64,000 nucleotides of DNA from Micromonospora alfalfae (GCF_022230925.1 NZ_JAKKFH010000007.1:1-64000); one strand, 5' to 3'; shown: positions 6,907 through 16,311, counted from the stretch's first letter. Notes: generated by a model not told the origin, from the letters alone. A program made the numbers and translations.

Positions 6907-8415
6907 ATGACGCTTGGGCAGGGGTTGCTGGTCGCGGTGCTGGCGGTGCCGGCGCTGGGTGCGGTTGCGGTGGCGGCGACGCCCCGGGACCGGGTGGCCC
7001 GGCTGGTCGGCACTGTCGCGGCGGCGTTGACCCTGTTGGCCGCGGTGCCGCTGGTGTTCGGCGGTCGGGGCTGGGTCGCCTGGTCGGGCAACGAGCCGGC
7101 GGTGCGCCCGTGGCACCAACTGGACCTTCAGTGGGTGCCCGGTCTGGAGTTGCGCTTCCACCTCGGCGTCGACGGCATCTCCTGGCCGCTGGTGGTGTTG
7201 ACCGCGCTGCTCACGTTGCTCTGCTGCGCGTACACGATGTGGCGGGTTCCGGACGGCGGCAGCGGCCGGGCGCTCGTCGCGCTGCTGCTGGTGGTCGAGG
7301 TGGGCATCCTGGGCACCTTCCTCGCCCTGGACCTGGTGTTGTTCTTCCTCTTCTTCGAGGTCGTCCTGCTGCCGATGTACGCGATCATCGCCGGCTGGGG
7401 TGGCGCGGAGCGGCGTCGGGCGGCCCGGAAGTTCGCGCTCTACACGCTGTTCGGTTCGGTGTTGCTGCTGGTCGGCGTGTACGTGGTGGTCGCCGCCGCC
7501 GGCACCGCCGACCTGGTGACGTTGACCGGTGGCGCGGGGATGTCCCGGGGTACCCAGTTGGCAGCGTTCACACTGCTCGCGTTGGCGTTCGCGGTGAAGA
7601 GCCCGCTGTGGCCGTTGCACTCCTGGCTGCCTGATGCGCACACCCAGGCACCCACTGTGGGCAGTGTCGTGTTGGCCGGTGTGCTGCTCAAGATGGGCAC
7701 GTACGGCCTGATAAGGGTCGCGGTGGGGGTGGCGCCGGAGGGCGCCCGTTGGGCGGCGCCGGTGCTCGGCGTGCTCGCCGTCGCCGCGATCCTGATCGGA
7801 TCGCTGGTCTGCCTGGCCCAGTCGGAGGTGAAGCGGCTCATCGCGTACTCAAGCGTGGGGCACATGGGCTTCGTGCTGCTGGGCGTCGCCACGCTGACCG
7901 CCACCGGCATCCAGGCGGCGTTGATCGGCAACGTCGCGCACGGGGTGATCACCGGCCTGCTGTTCTTCCTGGCCGGGGCGGTGAAGGACCGTACCGGCAC
8001 GGGTACCCTCGCCGAGCTGTCCGGGTTGCGGGAGACCTCGCCCCGGTTGGCGGGTCTGCTCGCGTTCGCGGCGATCGCGTCGCTGGGCCTGCCCGGGCTG
8101 GCCGGTTTCTGGGGTGAGGCGTTCGCGGTGATCGCCGCAGTGCAGGTGGGCGGTCCGCTCTGGACCACCCTCGGGGTGCTGGCGGCGGTCGGTGGGGCGC
8201 TCACCGCCGCGTACTTCCTGCGGTTGTTGCGTCAGGTCACCCACAACCGGCCGAGCCCCGCCGTCGGTCGGGTCGGCCCCGGTCTGGCCGGTGCGGAGTT
8301 GACCGCCTGGGTGCCGCTGGTGTTGCTCGCGTTGGCCATCGGGCTGGCGCCGACTCTGGTCCTCGGCGTCGCTGAGGCCCCTGTCGACGCCCTGATCGGG
8401 GTGGTCAAGCCATGA
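6907..8415 (+). CDS. nuoM: NADH-quinone oxidoreductase subunit M
   Basis: 502-aa antiporter-like proton-pumping subunit. Motifs include LDLVLFFLFFEVVLLPMY (membrane glutamate), AFAVKSPLWPLHSWLPDAHTQAPTVGSVVLAGVLLKMG with channel lysine, and YSSVGHMGF. The ATG at 6907 sits in ATGA together with the stop of the upstream repeat-encoded mini-frame; no strong independent Shine-Dalgarno is seen, only gaggcggtcc. Translation may therefore depend on coupling. The nuoN ATG overlaps its stop by four bases. Confidence 0.97.
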   Translation: MTLGQGLLVAVLAVPALGAVAVAATPRDRVARLVGTVAAALTLLAAVPLVFGGRGWVAWSGNEPAVRPWHQLDLQWVPGLELRFHLGVDGISWPLVVLTALLTLLCCAYTMWRVPDGGSGRALVALLLVVEVGILGTFLALDLVLFFLFFEVVLLPMYAIIAGWGGAERRRAARKFALYTLFGSVLLLVGVYVVVAAAGTADLVTLTGGAGMSRGTQLAAFTLLALAFAVKSPLWPLHSWLPDAHTQAPTVGSVVLAGVLLKMGTYGLIRVAVGVAPEGARWAAPVLGVLAVAAILIGSLVCLAQSEVKRLIAYSSVGHMGFVLLGVATLTATGIQAALIGNVAHGVITGLLFFLAGAVKDRTGTGTLAELSGLRETSPRLAGLLAFAAIASLGLPGLAGFWGEAFAVIAAVQVGGPLWTTLGVLAAVGGALTAAYFLRLLRQVTHNRPSPAVGRVGPGLAGAELTAWVPLVLLALAIGLAPTLVLGVAEAPVDALIGVVKP

Positions 8416-9911
8416 ACGTCGTGCAGAGCGTGGACAGCGTCGCGCTGCTGCCGGCCTACCTGGCCGCCGGCACGGCCGTGCTCGTGCTCATCACCGACCT
8501 GCTCGTGGCCCGGCCACGGGCCACCATCGCCGTGGCCGCGCTCGGCGCGCTCGGCACCGCCGTCGGCTCCGCGCTGGTCGGGATGAGTGCCGAGCGGCGG
8601 ACGTTCTGTGTGGGCGCCGACTGTTCCTGGATCTTCGGCGGTCGGGCGGCAGTGGTCGGCGTGGTGGTCGCGCTGCTGACGCTGGGCGTGCTCGGGCTGT
8701 CGGTGCCCGCGCTGCTGGCCGGACGGTCACCGACCGGGGAGTATGCCTTCCTGTTGGCGTGCTCGATGACCGGCGGTGTGGTGCTCGGCGCGGCCGGCGA
8801 CCTGATCACGCTGATCGTCGCGCTGGAGACGCTGACCCTGCCGCTGTACGTGCTGGTCGGCCTGCGCCGGGGGAGCCTCGCGAGCGCCGAGGCGGCGGTG
8901 ACCTTCTTCGTGGTCAGCGTGGTGGCGACCACGCTGACCCTGCTCGGCGCGGCGCTGCTGTACGCGGTGACCGGTGGGCTGCACCTGGACCGGCTCGGCG
9001 CGTTGCTCGCCGCGCAGCCGGAGCTGCGGGACCTGCCGTTGACCACAGCCGCGGTGGCGGTGCTGCTGGTCGGTCTGGCCTTCAAGGTGGCGGCGGTGCC
9101 GTTCCACGCCTGGGCGCCGGCCACCTACGACGGCGCGCCGCTGCCGGTGGCCGCGTACCTGTCCACCGCGTCGAAGCTGGGCGGCCTGGTCGCCCTGCTC
9201 GCCGTTGTGCAACGGGCGCTGCCGGCGGACCAGACCGGTCCGGTGCTGGCTCTGCTCGCCGTGCTCACCATGACCGTCGGCAACCTGGTCGCCCTGCGTC
9301 AGCGGCGGACCGTCCGGCTGCTCGCCTGGTCGTCAGTCGCGCAGGCCGGGTACATCCTCGCGCCGTTGGGAGCGTTGGCGCTGGCCGCCGGACGCACTGA
9401 CGAGGCACTGTCCGCCGCGTACGCGGCCGCCCTGGCGTACGCCGTGTTCTTCGTGGTGTTGGAGCTGGCCGCGTTCGCCGGGGTGACAGCGCTGCGGCCG
9501 GCGGGTGCGGACGGGGGCACGCTGGACGACCTGCGCGGGGCAGCCCGGCGGCACCCGTGGCGGGCTGCGGCGTTCGGTCTCGCGCTGGTGGGTCTGGCTG
9601 GTCTGCCGCCGGGGCTGGCAGGCCTGTTCGCGAAGGTGACGGTGGTCCGGGCGCTGCTGGACGGTGGCGCGGCCTGGCTGGCGCTGGTGGTGGCGCTGAA
9701 CGCCGTGATCGGGCTCGCCTACTACCTGCGGGTGACCGCCGCGCTCTGGGCGCCGAGCACGACGCCCGGCCCGGCCGCGGCGCTCGCCGGTGGCGGAGCG
9801 TCGGGCGTACCCGTGGTGGGTGTGGTGGCGGTGGTGCTCGCGGTGGCGACGGTGGCCGCCGTGGTGCTCGGCGTCGCCCCGCAGTTGGTGCTCGACCTGG
9901 CCGGTCGCTGA
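8412..9911 (+). CDS. nuoN: NADH-quinone oxidoreductase subunit N
   Basis: 499-aa antiporter-like subunit, last gene of the nuo run. It shows IVALETLTLPLYVLVGL (membrane glutamate), VLLVGLAFKVAAVPFHAWAPATYDGAPLPVAAYLSTASKLGG with the channel lysine and an FHxWxPD-like loop, and a C-terminal hydrophobic end. The overlapping start (ATGA) shows coupling to nuoM. It completes a membrane arm of H, J, K, L, M and N. Confidence 0.96.
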   Translation: MNVVQSVDSVALLPAYLAAGTAVLVLITDLLVARPRATIAVAALGALGTAVGSALVGMSAERRTFCVGADCSWIFGGRAAVVGVVVALLTLGVLGLSVPALLAGRSPTGEYAFLLACSMTGGVVLGAAGDLITLIVALETLTLPLYVLVGLRRGSLASAEAAVTFFVVSVVATTLTLLGAALLYAVTGGLHLDRLGALLAAQPELRDLPLTTAAVAVLLVGLAFKVAAVPFHAWAPATYDGAPLPVAAYLSTASKLGGLVALLAVVQRALPADQTGPVLALLAVLTMTVGNLVALRQRRTVRLLAWSSVAQAGYILAPLGALALAAGRTDEALSAAYAAALAYAVFFVVLELAAFAGVTALRPAGADGGTLDDLRGAARRHPWRAAAFGLALVGLAGLPPGLAGLFAKVTVVRALLDGGAAWLALVVALNAVIGLAYYLRVTAALWAPSTTPGPAAALAGGGASGVPVVGVVAVVLAVATVAAVVLGVAPQLVLDLAGR

Positions 9912-10026
9912 CCCCACCTGGGCTTCGGTCTCAGTCAACTCTCAGCGTTGAGACGGATGGTTGGTGGGTACCGGGTTGTTACACCGGTCAGCGGATCCCG
10001 GCGATCCGTGCACCGAAGGAGACATC

Positions 10027-10902
10027 GTGCACCACAACCGTCTGAAGACCGCAGCGCTGCTTGGCCTGCTCAGCGCCCTGATCCTGGCGGTGGGCTACTG
10101 GTTCGGCGGCAGCGGCGGCCTGGTCATCGCCGTCGTCGTGTCTCTGGTCATGAACGGCGTCACCTACTTCTACTCCGACAAGCTCGCACTCCGCTCGATG
10201 GGGGCGCAACCGGTCACCGAGGCACAGTTCCCCGAGCTGTACCGGATGGTCCGGGAGTTGGCCACCGACGCCCGGCAGCCGATGCCGCGGCTCTACGTCA
10301 GCCCCACCGCGCAGCCCAACGCGTTCGCCACCGGTCGCAATCCGCAGCACGCGGCGGTCTGCGTGACCCAGGGCATCACCGAGATCCTCGACTACCGTGA
10401 GCTGCGCGGCGTGATCGGGCACGAACTGTCCCACGTCTACAACCGGGACATCCTGATCTCCAGCGTGGCGGCCGGCCTGGCCAGCATCATCACCCTGCTG
10501 GCGAACCTCGCCTTCTTCATTCCGCTGGGCGGCGGGGACGACGAGGACCGACCCAACCCGGCTGTGCTGCTGCTCACCCTGATCCTGGGCCCGATCGCCG
10601 CCACTGTGATCCAGTTGGCGATCAGCCGGAGCCGCGAGTTCCAGGCGGACGCCTCCGGCGCTGAGCTGAGCCGCGACCCGCTGGCCCTGGCCAGCGCGCT
10701 CCGCAAGATCGACGCGGTCGCCCGACGTCGGCCGTTGCCGGCTCAGGGCCAGCTCACCAGCACCGCCCACCTCATGATCGCCAACCCGTTCCGGGGCGGC
10801 GGCATGGCGGCGCTCTTCTCCACCCACCCGAAGATGGAGGACCGCGTCGCCCGGCTGGAGCAGATGGCCCGCAACTCGGGGCCGGTGCAGTTCCAGCGCT
10901 GA
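10027..10902 (+). CDS. htpX: M48 family membrane metalloprotease HtpX
   Basis: Zinc protease of the cytoplasmic membrane that degrades misfolded membrane proteins. The 291-aa product has two N-terminal membrane segments ([21 protein letters not shown] and [19 protein letters not shown]). The zinc site HELSH lies in [15 protein letters not shown], with the third ligand in [13 protein letters not shown], and two further membrane segments lie between. The GTG at 10027 is chosen because gaaggagacatc precedes it. Monocistronic, with a strong hairpin 18 bp after the stop. The 115-bp upstream region has no clear regulatory motif. Confidence 0.95.
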   Translation: MHHNRLKTAALLGLLSALILAVGYWFGGSGGLVIAVVVSLVMNGVTYFYSDKLALRSMGAQPVTEAQFPELYRMVRELATDARQPMPRLYVSPTAQPNAFATGRNPQHAAVCVTQGITEILDYRELRGVIGHELSHVYNRDILISSVAAGLASIITLLANLAFFIPLGGGDDEDRPNPAVLLLTLILGPIAATVIQLAISRSREFQADASGAELSRDPLALASALRKIDAVARRRPLPAQGQLTSTAHLMIANPFRGGGMAALFSTHPKMEDRVARLEQMARNSGPVQFQR

Positions 10903-10920
10903 CCCGCTGATCCACCGCCT

Positions 10921-10953
10921 CCGCCCGTACCCGGCCGCGCCGGGTACGGGCGG
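10921..10953 (+). terminator. 15-bp hairpin after htpX
   Basis: Perfect stem 10921-10935 / 10939-10953 (ccgcccgtacccggc) with a 3-nt loop. There is no T-tract, which is common for GC-rich actinomycete terminators. Confidence 0.75.
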
Positions 10954-11048
10954 ATCGCTGTGTCGGAGACTATTCCGCTGTCCTCCTGTCAGGCAGCGGC
11001 GTTAGGGTCATAACGGCTCACGCTCGTTACATCCTCGGGAGGTTCACG

Positions 11049-12308
11049 GTGTCCGCGCTGCGTCAGTACCTGGGTGTCTGGCGGATCCCCGGCGCGCCCA
11101 TGCTGCTGATCACCGGCATCATTGGGCGGCTCGGAATCGGCATGACCCCGCTGGCGCTGCTCCTGGTCGTCGAGCAGGTGACCGGGCGCTACTCGCTGGC
11201 CGCCATCGCCGGTGGCATCTACGCCCTCGCCGGGGCCGCGCTCAGCCCGGTGGCCGGACGGATCGCCGACCGGATCGGCCCCAGCCCCGTCCTGCTGCTC
11301 ACCGCCGTGGCCCACCCGCTGGCACTCATCGGGCTGCTGCTGGCCAGCCGCTCCGGCGACGACGCGCTCCCCGTCATCTACCTGACCGCAGGCGTGGCTG
11401 GCGCCACCTACCCGCCGCTCAGCGCCGCCATCCGAGGCGCATGGAACGACCTGACCGGTCCCAACTCCGGCCGATACCACCTCCGCAACACAGCGCTCGC
11501 CGCCGAGACCACGCTGTTCGAAATCGTCTTCGTCCTCGGCCCACTGCTCGTCGCCGGCTTCGTCCTCGTCGCCGACGCGGCGGCCGCGCTGATCGGCGCG
11601 GCAGTGGTCACACTGGTCGGCACCACCGCCGTGGCCCTCGGCCGGGTCATGCGCGGCTGGCGTCCGCACCCACAGGAACACCACGCCCGTGGGCTCGGCC
11701 CACTGAAGGTCCCCGGCTTCCCGGCCCTGCTGATCTGCGTCGCCGGCCTGGGCATCGCATTCGGGGCCGCCGGTGTGATCGTCCCGGCGTTCGCCAGCGA
11801 CCACTCCACCGGCGACCCGGAGAGCCTCGCCGGCGTCCTGCTCGCGGTCTGGGGAGTCGGCAGCGCCCTCGGTGGGCTCTGGTTCGGCGTCCGCAAGCCA
11901 GCACCGAACATGACCCGGCAGTTCGCCCTGCTGCTCGCCGCGCTGGCCGCCACCTTCGCCGTGTTCGCGGTGATGCCCACCCCGCTCGCGCTGGGCGTCG
12001 CGCTGGTCGCCGGTGGGGCCACCATCGCGCCCGCGCTGACCCTGGAGAACACCCTGGTCGGCCGGATCGCCCCGACCGGCATGTTGAACGAGGCGTACAC
12101 CTGGGTGGTCACCGTCGCGGTGGCGGCGAGCGCCGCCGGCGGCTCGCTGGCCGGCGTGATCGTGGACCACGCCGGCGGTGTCCGCTGGGCGTTCCTGTTC
12201 GCCGGGGCGGCGGTCGCCATCGGGGCCGCGGTTGCCGCATTACCCGCCGGGCCCATCGCCCGCGCGGAAACCGCAGCGGTACGCGCCGAACACCCCGTCC
12301 CGGTCTGA
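11049..12308 (+). CDS. MFS transporter
   Basis: 419-aa protein with about twelve hydrophobic segments in two six-helix halves joined by a cytoplasmic loop near residues 200-215 ([18 protein letters not shown]). The motif [14 protein letters not shown] between helices 2 and 3 matches the MFS loop motif. Substrate is unknown; it resembles the YcaD/drug-efflux type of single-component transporter. The GTG start has GGGAGG six bases upstream. Isolated transcription unit, ended by a region containing a long palindrome. Confidence 0.85.
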   Translation: MSALRQYLGVWRIPGAPMLLITGIIGRLGIGMTPLALLLVVEQVTGRYSLAAIAGGIYALAGAALSPVAGRIADRIGPSPVLLLTAVAHPLALIGLLLASRSGDDALPVIYLTAGVAGATYPPLSAAIRGAWNDLTGPNSGRYHLRNTALAAETTLFEIVFVLGPLLVAGFVLVADAAAALIGAAVVTLVGTTAVALGRVMRGWRPHPQEHHARGLGPLKVPGFPALLICVAGLGIAFGAAGVIVPAFASDHSTGDPESLAGVLLAVWGVGSALGGLWFGVRKPAPNMTRQFALLLAALAATFAVFAVMPTPLALGVALVAGGATIAPALTLENTLVGRIAPTGMLNEAYTWVVTVAVAASAAGGSLAGVIVDHAGGVRWAFLFAGAAVAIGAAVAALPAGPIARAETAAVRAEHPVPV

Positions 12309-12407
12309 CCTGCTCGCTTTTGCCTGTCTTCAGTGCGGCTTCCGGTCGGCTTGATCCACCCGGCGGCCGTGCCGCCTGATCCACCCGGCGGCCGTGCGCG
12401 CTTGATC

Positions 12408-12474
12408 CACTCGGGTTCCTGGAAGTCGGGGTGTCCCTGCGCGGCGGACGCCCCGACTTCCAGGAACCCGAGTG
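12408..12474. repeat. 29-bp near-perfect inverted repeat between genes
   Basis: Arms 12408-12436 and 12446-12474 (core cactcgggttcctggaagtc) pair over 29 bp with one G-U position and a 9-nt loop. No T-tract is present. Two direct copies of gatccacccggcggccgtgc lie just upstream (about 12352 and 12378). It could terminate the MFS transcript but looks like a dispersed palindromic element. Confidence 0.85.
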
Positions 12475-12495
12475 CCGTCCGCCTACCCTGGGCTC

Positions 12496-13023
12496 ATGGC
12501 CAAGCTTCTATATTCGGCGACGGCGTCGCTCGACGGCTACATCGCCGGCCCCGGCGGCGACATGTCGTGGCTGAGCGACCACCTGGGCGGCGAAAACCCG
12601 ACGGCGGAGCGCCTGCTCAACAACGTCGGCGCGATCCTGGCCGGCAACGGCACATTCGGCGGCGACGACCCGAACCGTGGCACCGACAGCGAAGGCGCGT
12701 TCGGCGGCCAGTACCACGGGCCGGTGTTCGTCCTCACCCACCGGCCACCGGCCGAGCCACCCGCGGACGTCACGTTCGTCGGTGACCTGCACACCGCCGT
12801 CGCCCAGGCCAAGGAGGCCGCCGGGGACCGGTATGTCAACATCCTCGGCGCCAACGTCGCCAAGCAGTGCATCGAGGCCGGGCTGCTCGACGAGGTCCTC
12901 ATGTTCTTCGCCCCGGTCCTGCTCGGCGACGGGGTCCGCATGTTCGACCACCCCGGCGGCACCAAAGTGAGGTTGGAGTCGCTGCCCGGCGAGACCCAGC
13001 ACTGGTACCGCGTCGTCTACTGA
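12496..13023 (+). CDS. Dihydrofolate reductase family protein (RibD C-terminal type)
   Basis: 175-aa protein with the fold of the RibD C-terminal reductase: KLLYSATASLDGYIAGPGGDMSW at the N terminus, ILAGNGTFGG, the nucleotide-binding segment GDRYVNILGANVAKQCIEAGLLDEVLMFFAPVLLGDGVRMF, and a C-terminal strand. Proteins of this group are NADPH-binding reductases of mostly unknown substrate. ATG 12496 is chosen because it gives the family N terminus. taccct 10 bases upstream resembles a -10 box, so the transcript may be nearly leaderless. Confidence 0.85.
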   Translation: MAKLLYSATASLDGYIAGPGGDMSWLSDHLGGENPTAERLLNNVGAILAGNGTFGGDDPNRGTDSEGAFGGQYHGPVFVLTHRPPAEPPADVTFVGDLHTAVAQAKEAAGDRYVNILGANVAKQCIEAGLLDEVLMFFAPVLLGDGVRMFDHPGGTKVRLESLPGETQHWYRVVY

Positions 13024-13049
13024 GCCCGCGTACGGATGGGGTGAGCCAC

Positions 13050-13439
13050 ATGGAACACGTCGACGACCCGGATCGAGCCTTCGGCCTGCGCATGACCACC
13101 CGGCAGTGGCGCCACCTGGATGGCGCGGTCGACAGCGAGGTCAGCGTTGCGGCGGAGAGCGGCGATCCTCACCAGCTCGTGCAGACAGGGTCAGGCATCC
13201 GCGAAGCGGGATGGGATCAGATCGCGCACTGGACCCCCGGTGTCGCCGGCTCGGGGAACTGGCCGACCGACGACGAGGAAGTCGCCGTCAAGCTGTCGCG
13301 CAGACAATGGGAGCTGGCTGCCCAGTGCGCCGCGCACTGGGCAGCTGTCGCCGGCGACGTGGGCCACGAGCAGGAAGCGGCCGTGCTGCGCTCTGTCCAC
13401 GCACTCGTGGTCGACGGACTCCGTGCGGAATCAGCCTGA
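13050..13439 (+). CDS. Hypothetical protein
   Basis: 129-aa soluble, acidic protein with no motif I recognise. The repeated pattern MTTRQWRHLDGAVDSEV ... KLSRRQWELAAQCAAHWAAVAG suggests an internal duplication of a helix-rich unit around RQW. It starts 27 bp after the reductase-like gene and may be cotranscribed. ATG 13050 is used; GTG 13041 in frame (gatgggg upstream) is an equally good start. Function unknown. Confidence 0.6.
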   Translation: MEHVDDPDRAFGLRMTTRQWRHLDGAVDSEVSVAAESGDPHQLVQTGSGIREAGWDQIAHWTPGVAGSGNWPTDDEEVAVKLSRRQWELAAQCAAHWAAVAGDVGHEQEAAVLRSVHALVVDGLRAESA

Positions 13440-13760
13440 CCAGCGGGCGAGCCGACGCACAGGGCGACGACCACCGCGTCGACGGTGACCTCGACCGGGC
13501 CGCGCCTCCTCGGTCTGGCGGTTGTCCCGGTTCGCTTGCCAGGCGGCCGACGCCGGCCAGGGCGGTTGATGCCGGCTCGGGCGGTGACGTCGACTCGGAT
13601 GGTTGATGCCGGTCTGAGGGACGGCGCCGGCCCGAGCGGATGACGTCGGCTCGGGTGAGGTCGACGCTGGCGAGCGGATGGCGCGCAAGCCGAGGTGCCG
13701 AGCGACGGCAACCAGGCGGCCTCCGGGCATGCCGGGAGTAGGTCCGGGTACCTCCCAGGC
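13440..13760. other. Gene-free stretch with degenerate short direct repeats
   Basis: Short repeated words occur (ttgatgccgg at about 13566 and 13602; gacgtcgactcgg / gacgtcggctcgg at about 13587 and 13645). No supported gene and no strong hairpin. Open frames on both strands here are Arg/Pro/Ala-rich and look like by-products of base composition. Confidence 0.5.
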
Positions 13761-14513
13761 GTGACCTTCTCGATCGCCGCACGGTGCCGGCGTACCGGCC
13801 AGCTGGGGGTGGGAGCCCTGAGAGCCAGACCTGCGGTCGGCAAGCTCGTCGCACATGTCCAGTCGGGCGGCGGTGCGGTGGCGACCCAGGCCACCCCCAA
13901 TCCGTTTCTGGCCTATCACGGCCTGCCGTTGCTCGACGAGGGCCGCCCGCCGGAGGAGGTCCTGACCGAGCTGCTGGCCCATGACCCGGGCCGGGAGGTG
14001 CGGCAGGTCGGCATGGTCGATCACCACGGCCGCTCGTACGCCTTCACCGGCTCCCGAACAAAGGGCTGGGCCGGACACCGCACCGGGCCGGGTTACGCGG
14101 TGCAGGGCAACCGCCTGGTAGGCCCGCAGACCCTCACGGAGATCATCCGAGTGTTCGAGGAGAGTGCGGAACTCGACCTGGCGGAGCGGCTCGTCCTGGC
14201 CATCGGGGCCGGCGAGGAGGCCGGCGGTGACCGGCACGGCGCGCGTTCGGCGACCGTCGTGGTGATCGGGGATCAGCCGTACCCGCTCTCGGACGTGCGA
14301 GTCGACGACGCCGAGCATCCGGCGCGGGAACTGCACCGGCTGCACGGCGTCTTTCGGGAAGAGGTGCTACCGACCATCCGCGGGATGCCGACCCGCGACG
14401 ATCCCATGGGCGAAGCCGCACGGCAGGCGCTCGGGGCGCAGATGGTGGGCAGGACACCGGCAAACGCCGTCCACCAGCAGACAGCAACGCCGGGAACCGA
14501 CGAAGCCCTGTGA
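13761..14513 (+). CDS. DUF1028 family protein
   Basis: 250-aa protein of the DUF1028 Ntn-hydrolase-like family, recognised by the start TFSIAARCRRTGQLGVG, the block LVAHVQSGGGAVATQATPNPFLAYHGLPLL, and RQVGMVDHHGRSYAFTGSRT. Enzymatic role is unknown. GTG 13761 is chosen because the domain begins immediately after it; upstream in-frame codons look non-conserved. An added C-terminal region (about residues 205-250) resembles the extension seen in some members. No clear Shine-Dalgarno. Confidence 0.75.
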   Translation: MTFSIAARCRRTGQLGVGALRARPAVGKLVAHVQSGGGAVATQATPNPFLAYHGLPLLDEGRPPEEVLTELLAHDPGREVRQVGMVDHHGRSYAFTGSRTKGWAGHRTGPGYAVQGNRLVGPQTLTEIIRVFEESAELDLAERLVLAIGAGEEAGGDRHGARSATVVVIGDQPYPLSDVRVDDAEHPARELHRLHGVFREEVLPTIRGMPTRDDPMGEAARQALGAQMVGRTPANAVHQQTATPGTDEAL

Positions 14514-14636
14514 GTAGGCGTCCGATGCATCCAGCGGTCCCCGGTCTCGCCGCACCCAGCCAGGCCCTGCGCCTGCCTGACTTCGATGTCGTAGAGCCCC
14601 GGCTGGTCGGCAGCGGCTTGAGCGGCGGTCGCCGTC

Positions 14637-15131
14637 CTACCTGTAGTTGTTGAACTGGAGGGCGACTCCGAAGTCCTCGCCCTTGAGCAGCGAGATGACC
14701 GCCTGCAGGTCGTCGCGCTTCTTGCCGGTCACGCGCAGTTGGTCGCCCTGGATCTGCGCCTGCACGCCCTTGGGGCCCTCTTCGCGGATCTTCTTGCTGA
14801 TCGCCTTGGCCTTGTCCGTCTCGATGCCCTGGATCACCTTGCAGTCAATCTTGAAGATCTTGCCCGACGGGCGCGGCTCCCCGGCATCCAGCGACTTCAG
14901 CGAGATGTTCCGCTTGACGAGCTTCTCCTTGAACACGTCCAGTGCGGCGCGGACGCGCTCCTCGGTCTCCGCCTGAAGACCGATCGCCTCCTCGCCAGAC
15001 CAGGAGATCTCAGCGCCGGTGCCGCGGAAGTCGAACCGCGTCGCAAGCTCCTTCTCCGCCTGCCGAAGGGCGTTGTCGACCTCCTGACGGTCAACCTTGC
15101 TCACGATGTCGAACGACGGGTTCGCTGCCAT
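14637..15131 (-). CDS. YajQ family nucleotide-binding protein (DUF520)
   Basis: 164-aa cytoplasmic protein. YajQ family members have two ferredoxin-like domains, and some bind cyclic di-GMP. Signatures are [19 protein letters not shown] at the N terminus, [33 protein letters not shown], and [18 protein letters not shown] with the C-terminal LQFNNYR. The start is the ATG at 15131. Divergent from tRNA-Tyr. A GGDEF-EAL protein encoded 21 kb away could make or degrade its ligand, but there is no direct link. Confidence 0.93.
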   Translation of the reverse strand: MAANPSFDIVSKVDRQEVDNALRQAEKELATRFDFRGTGAEISWSGEEAIGLQAETEERVRAALDVFKEKLVKRNISLKSLDAGEPRPSGKIFKIDCKVIQGIETDKAKAISKKIREEGPKGVQAQIQGDQLRVTGKKRDDLQAVISLLKGEDFGVALQFNNYR

Positions 15132-15278
15132 GTTTCTGCTCCTGCTGTCCGGCGGTCTGGGCCTGCCGTCGGCCGCCGACCAGCGGCACGACCCCCTGAC
15201 CGTACCCGGTTGCGTAGGTGCCGGGGGGAGCCGCTATCCTTGCTTCCGCCGCCGCGTTACGACGCGGTGGGGTGCCCT

Positions 15279-15362
15279 GGCGGGTTGCCCGAGCGGCCAA
15301 TGGGAGCGGACTGTAAATCCGTCGCGAAAGCTTCAGAGGTTCGAATCCTCTACCCGCCACCA
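15279..15362 (+). tRNA. tRNA-Tyr (GTA)
   Basis: Acceptor ggcgggt (15279-15285) pairs with acccgcc (15352-15358); discriminator A and an encoded CCA follow. Anticodon loop ctgtaaa carries GTA at 15313-15315, and there is a long variable arm (type II, as for bacterial tRNA-Tyr). An upstream ttgcgt (15210) and tatcct (15235) resemble a promoter. Everything from 15311 on is duplicated at 33838-33894, so the 3' half is element-supplied after integration. Confidence 0.96.
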
Positions 15363-15367
15363 GGTGC
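15311..15367 (+). repeat. attL: 57-bp direct repeat in tRNA-Tyr
   Basis: Identical to 33838-33894. Begins at the first base of the anticodon loop and runs through the variable arm, T arm, acceptor stem, CCA and five further bases. Confidence 0.95.
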
Positions 15368-15373
15368 AGACAC

Positions 15374-15407
15374 GGCCCCTGACCAGCAGAGATGCTGATC
15401 GGGGGTC
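15374..15407 (+). terminator. Element-supplied terminator behind tRNA-Tyr
   Basis: ggcccctgaccagc pairs imperfectly with gctgatcgggggtc (wobbles and one mismatch), followed by gttgtcgtttgtc. It mirrors the better native hairpin at 33897-33940 beyond attR. The element therefore replaces both the tRNA 3' end and its terminator. Confidence 0.65.
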
Positions 15408-16234
15408 GTTGTCGTTTGTCTAGCCAAGTCTGGCTGGGTCCAGCCGATGACGACTGGTTGTGGGCAGATGGTGGGCAGGTCGATCTTGCCTCTCATTGCT
15501 TCTCTGGGGGCTGCGAACGCCCGTGTTCCGGGGGTTGCCGGCCTGGCGTGATCGCACCTGGAGCACCGGCTGAGGCTGCCGCGGGCTTAGCTGGATGCTT
15601 AGGTAGCCCGGGGGCAAGCCAGTCCCGGGGTTGGACTGGCGCGGCAGTCGGAAGCCCTCGCCCTCGATCAGGTCGACATGCCGGCTTCCGTGCCGCCTGG
15701 CCTTGGTCGTGCTCGTCTGGATCAGTGGAGTTCGGGGCGGCGGTCCGGCGGCAGTCGGTGGCTCTCCGCCCCGGCGCCGGAGGCGGCCGGGGCGGCTTGC
15801 CGCCGGCCGGCTCACCGCCCGCGCCGTGCGGAGCGCGGCGCCTTGATCCAGAACATAGGAAATCGGCAGCAGAGTGGGGGATCACAAGTGGGGGCAGATC
15901 ACACGTCGGGTGGCACGCCGGACCGAGGGATCTCGCTTACAAGCTCTGTGCGACGCATCCAAGCACGTCTGCGAACGGTTGCAACTCCGGATCGAGTTTG
16001 TGCCAGTGCGTGTCAGCGCCAGTATCCGGCCTCGTTGCCGTCAGCAATGCTGTCAACAGCCAGTTTCATGGATAGCCAGGCGGCCCAGTTCGGCACAGCT
16101 AAGTTGGCGCTAGGTTTGACCCATCACGGCGTTCGTTGACCTTTCGTCGAAGCCGGCCGTCAGGCCGGCTGCTGAGGACGGACCCCCGACAGCCCGAGAG
16201 CGATCGCACCTTTTGCACCTTTTGCCTACTACAA
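15408..16234. other. Gene-free left end of the element
   Basis: About 830 bp with several open frames on both strands but none with a ribosome site, sensible composition or recognisable motif. One short direct repeat (gcaccttttgcaccttttgc) ends it. This is the non-coding attP-proximal arm opposite int. It may hold integrase arm sites, but none can be defined by eye. Confidence 0.5.
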
Positions 16235-16235
16235 C

Positions 16236-16254
16236 TTGACACACCAGCGTGTCA
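16236..16254 (+). promoter_or_regulatory. Putative -35 box with overlapping 6-bp inverted repeat
   Basis: TTGACA (16236-16241) overlaps TGACAC-ACCAGC-GTGTCA (16237-16254), a perfect 6-6-6 dyad located 57 bp before the first cargo gene. No good -10 at 17 bp is visible, so the promoter call is tentative; the dyad could be a repressor site. Confidence 0.4.
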
Positions 16255-16311
16255 TGCTGTTCGCACCTATCCTGGGGAGAGGGACAAGGGCGACGACGGA
16301 GGGCGGCAGAG

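Noticed and set aside
5869..7641. Long minus-strand frame opposite nuoL/nuoM
   Set aside because: Gln/His/Arg-rich antisense shadow of membrane-protein codons.
15392..16139. Several overlapping frames in the left arm of the element
   Set aside because: No ribosome sites, mixed composition, stops in every alternative; no family resemblance.
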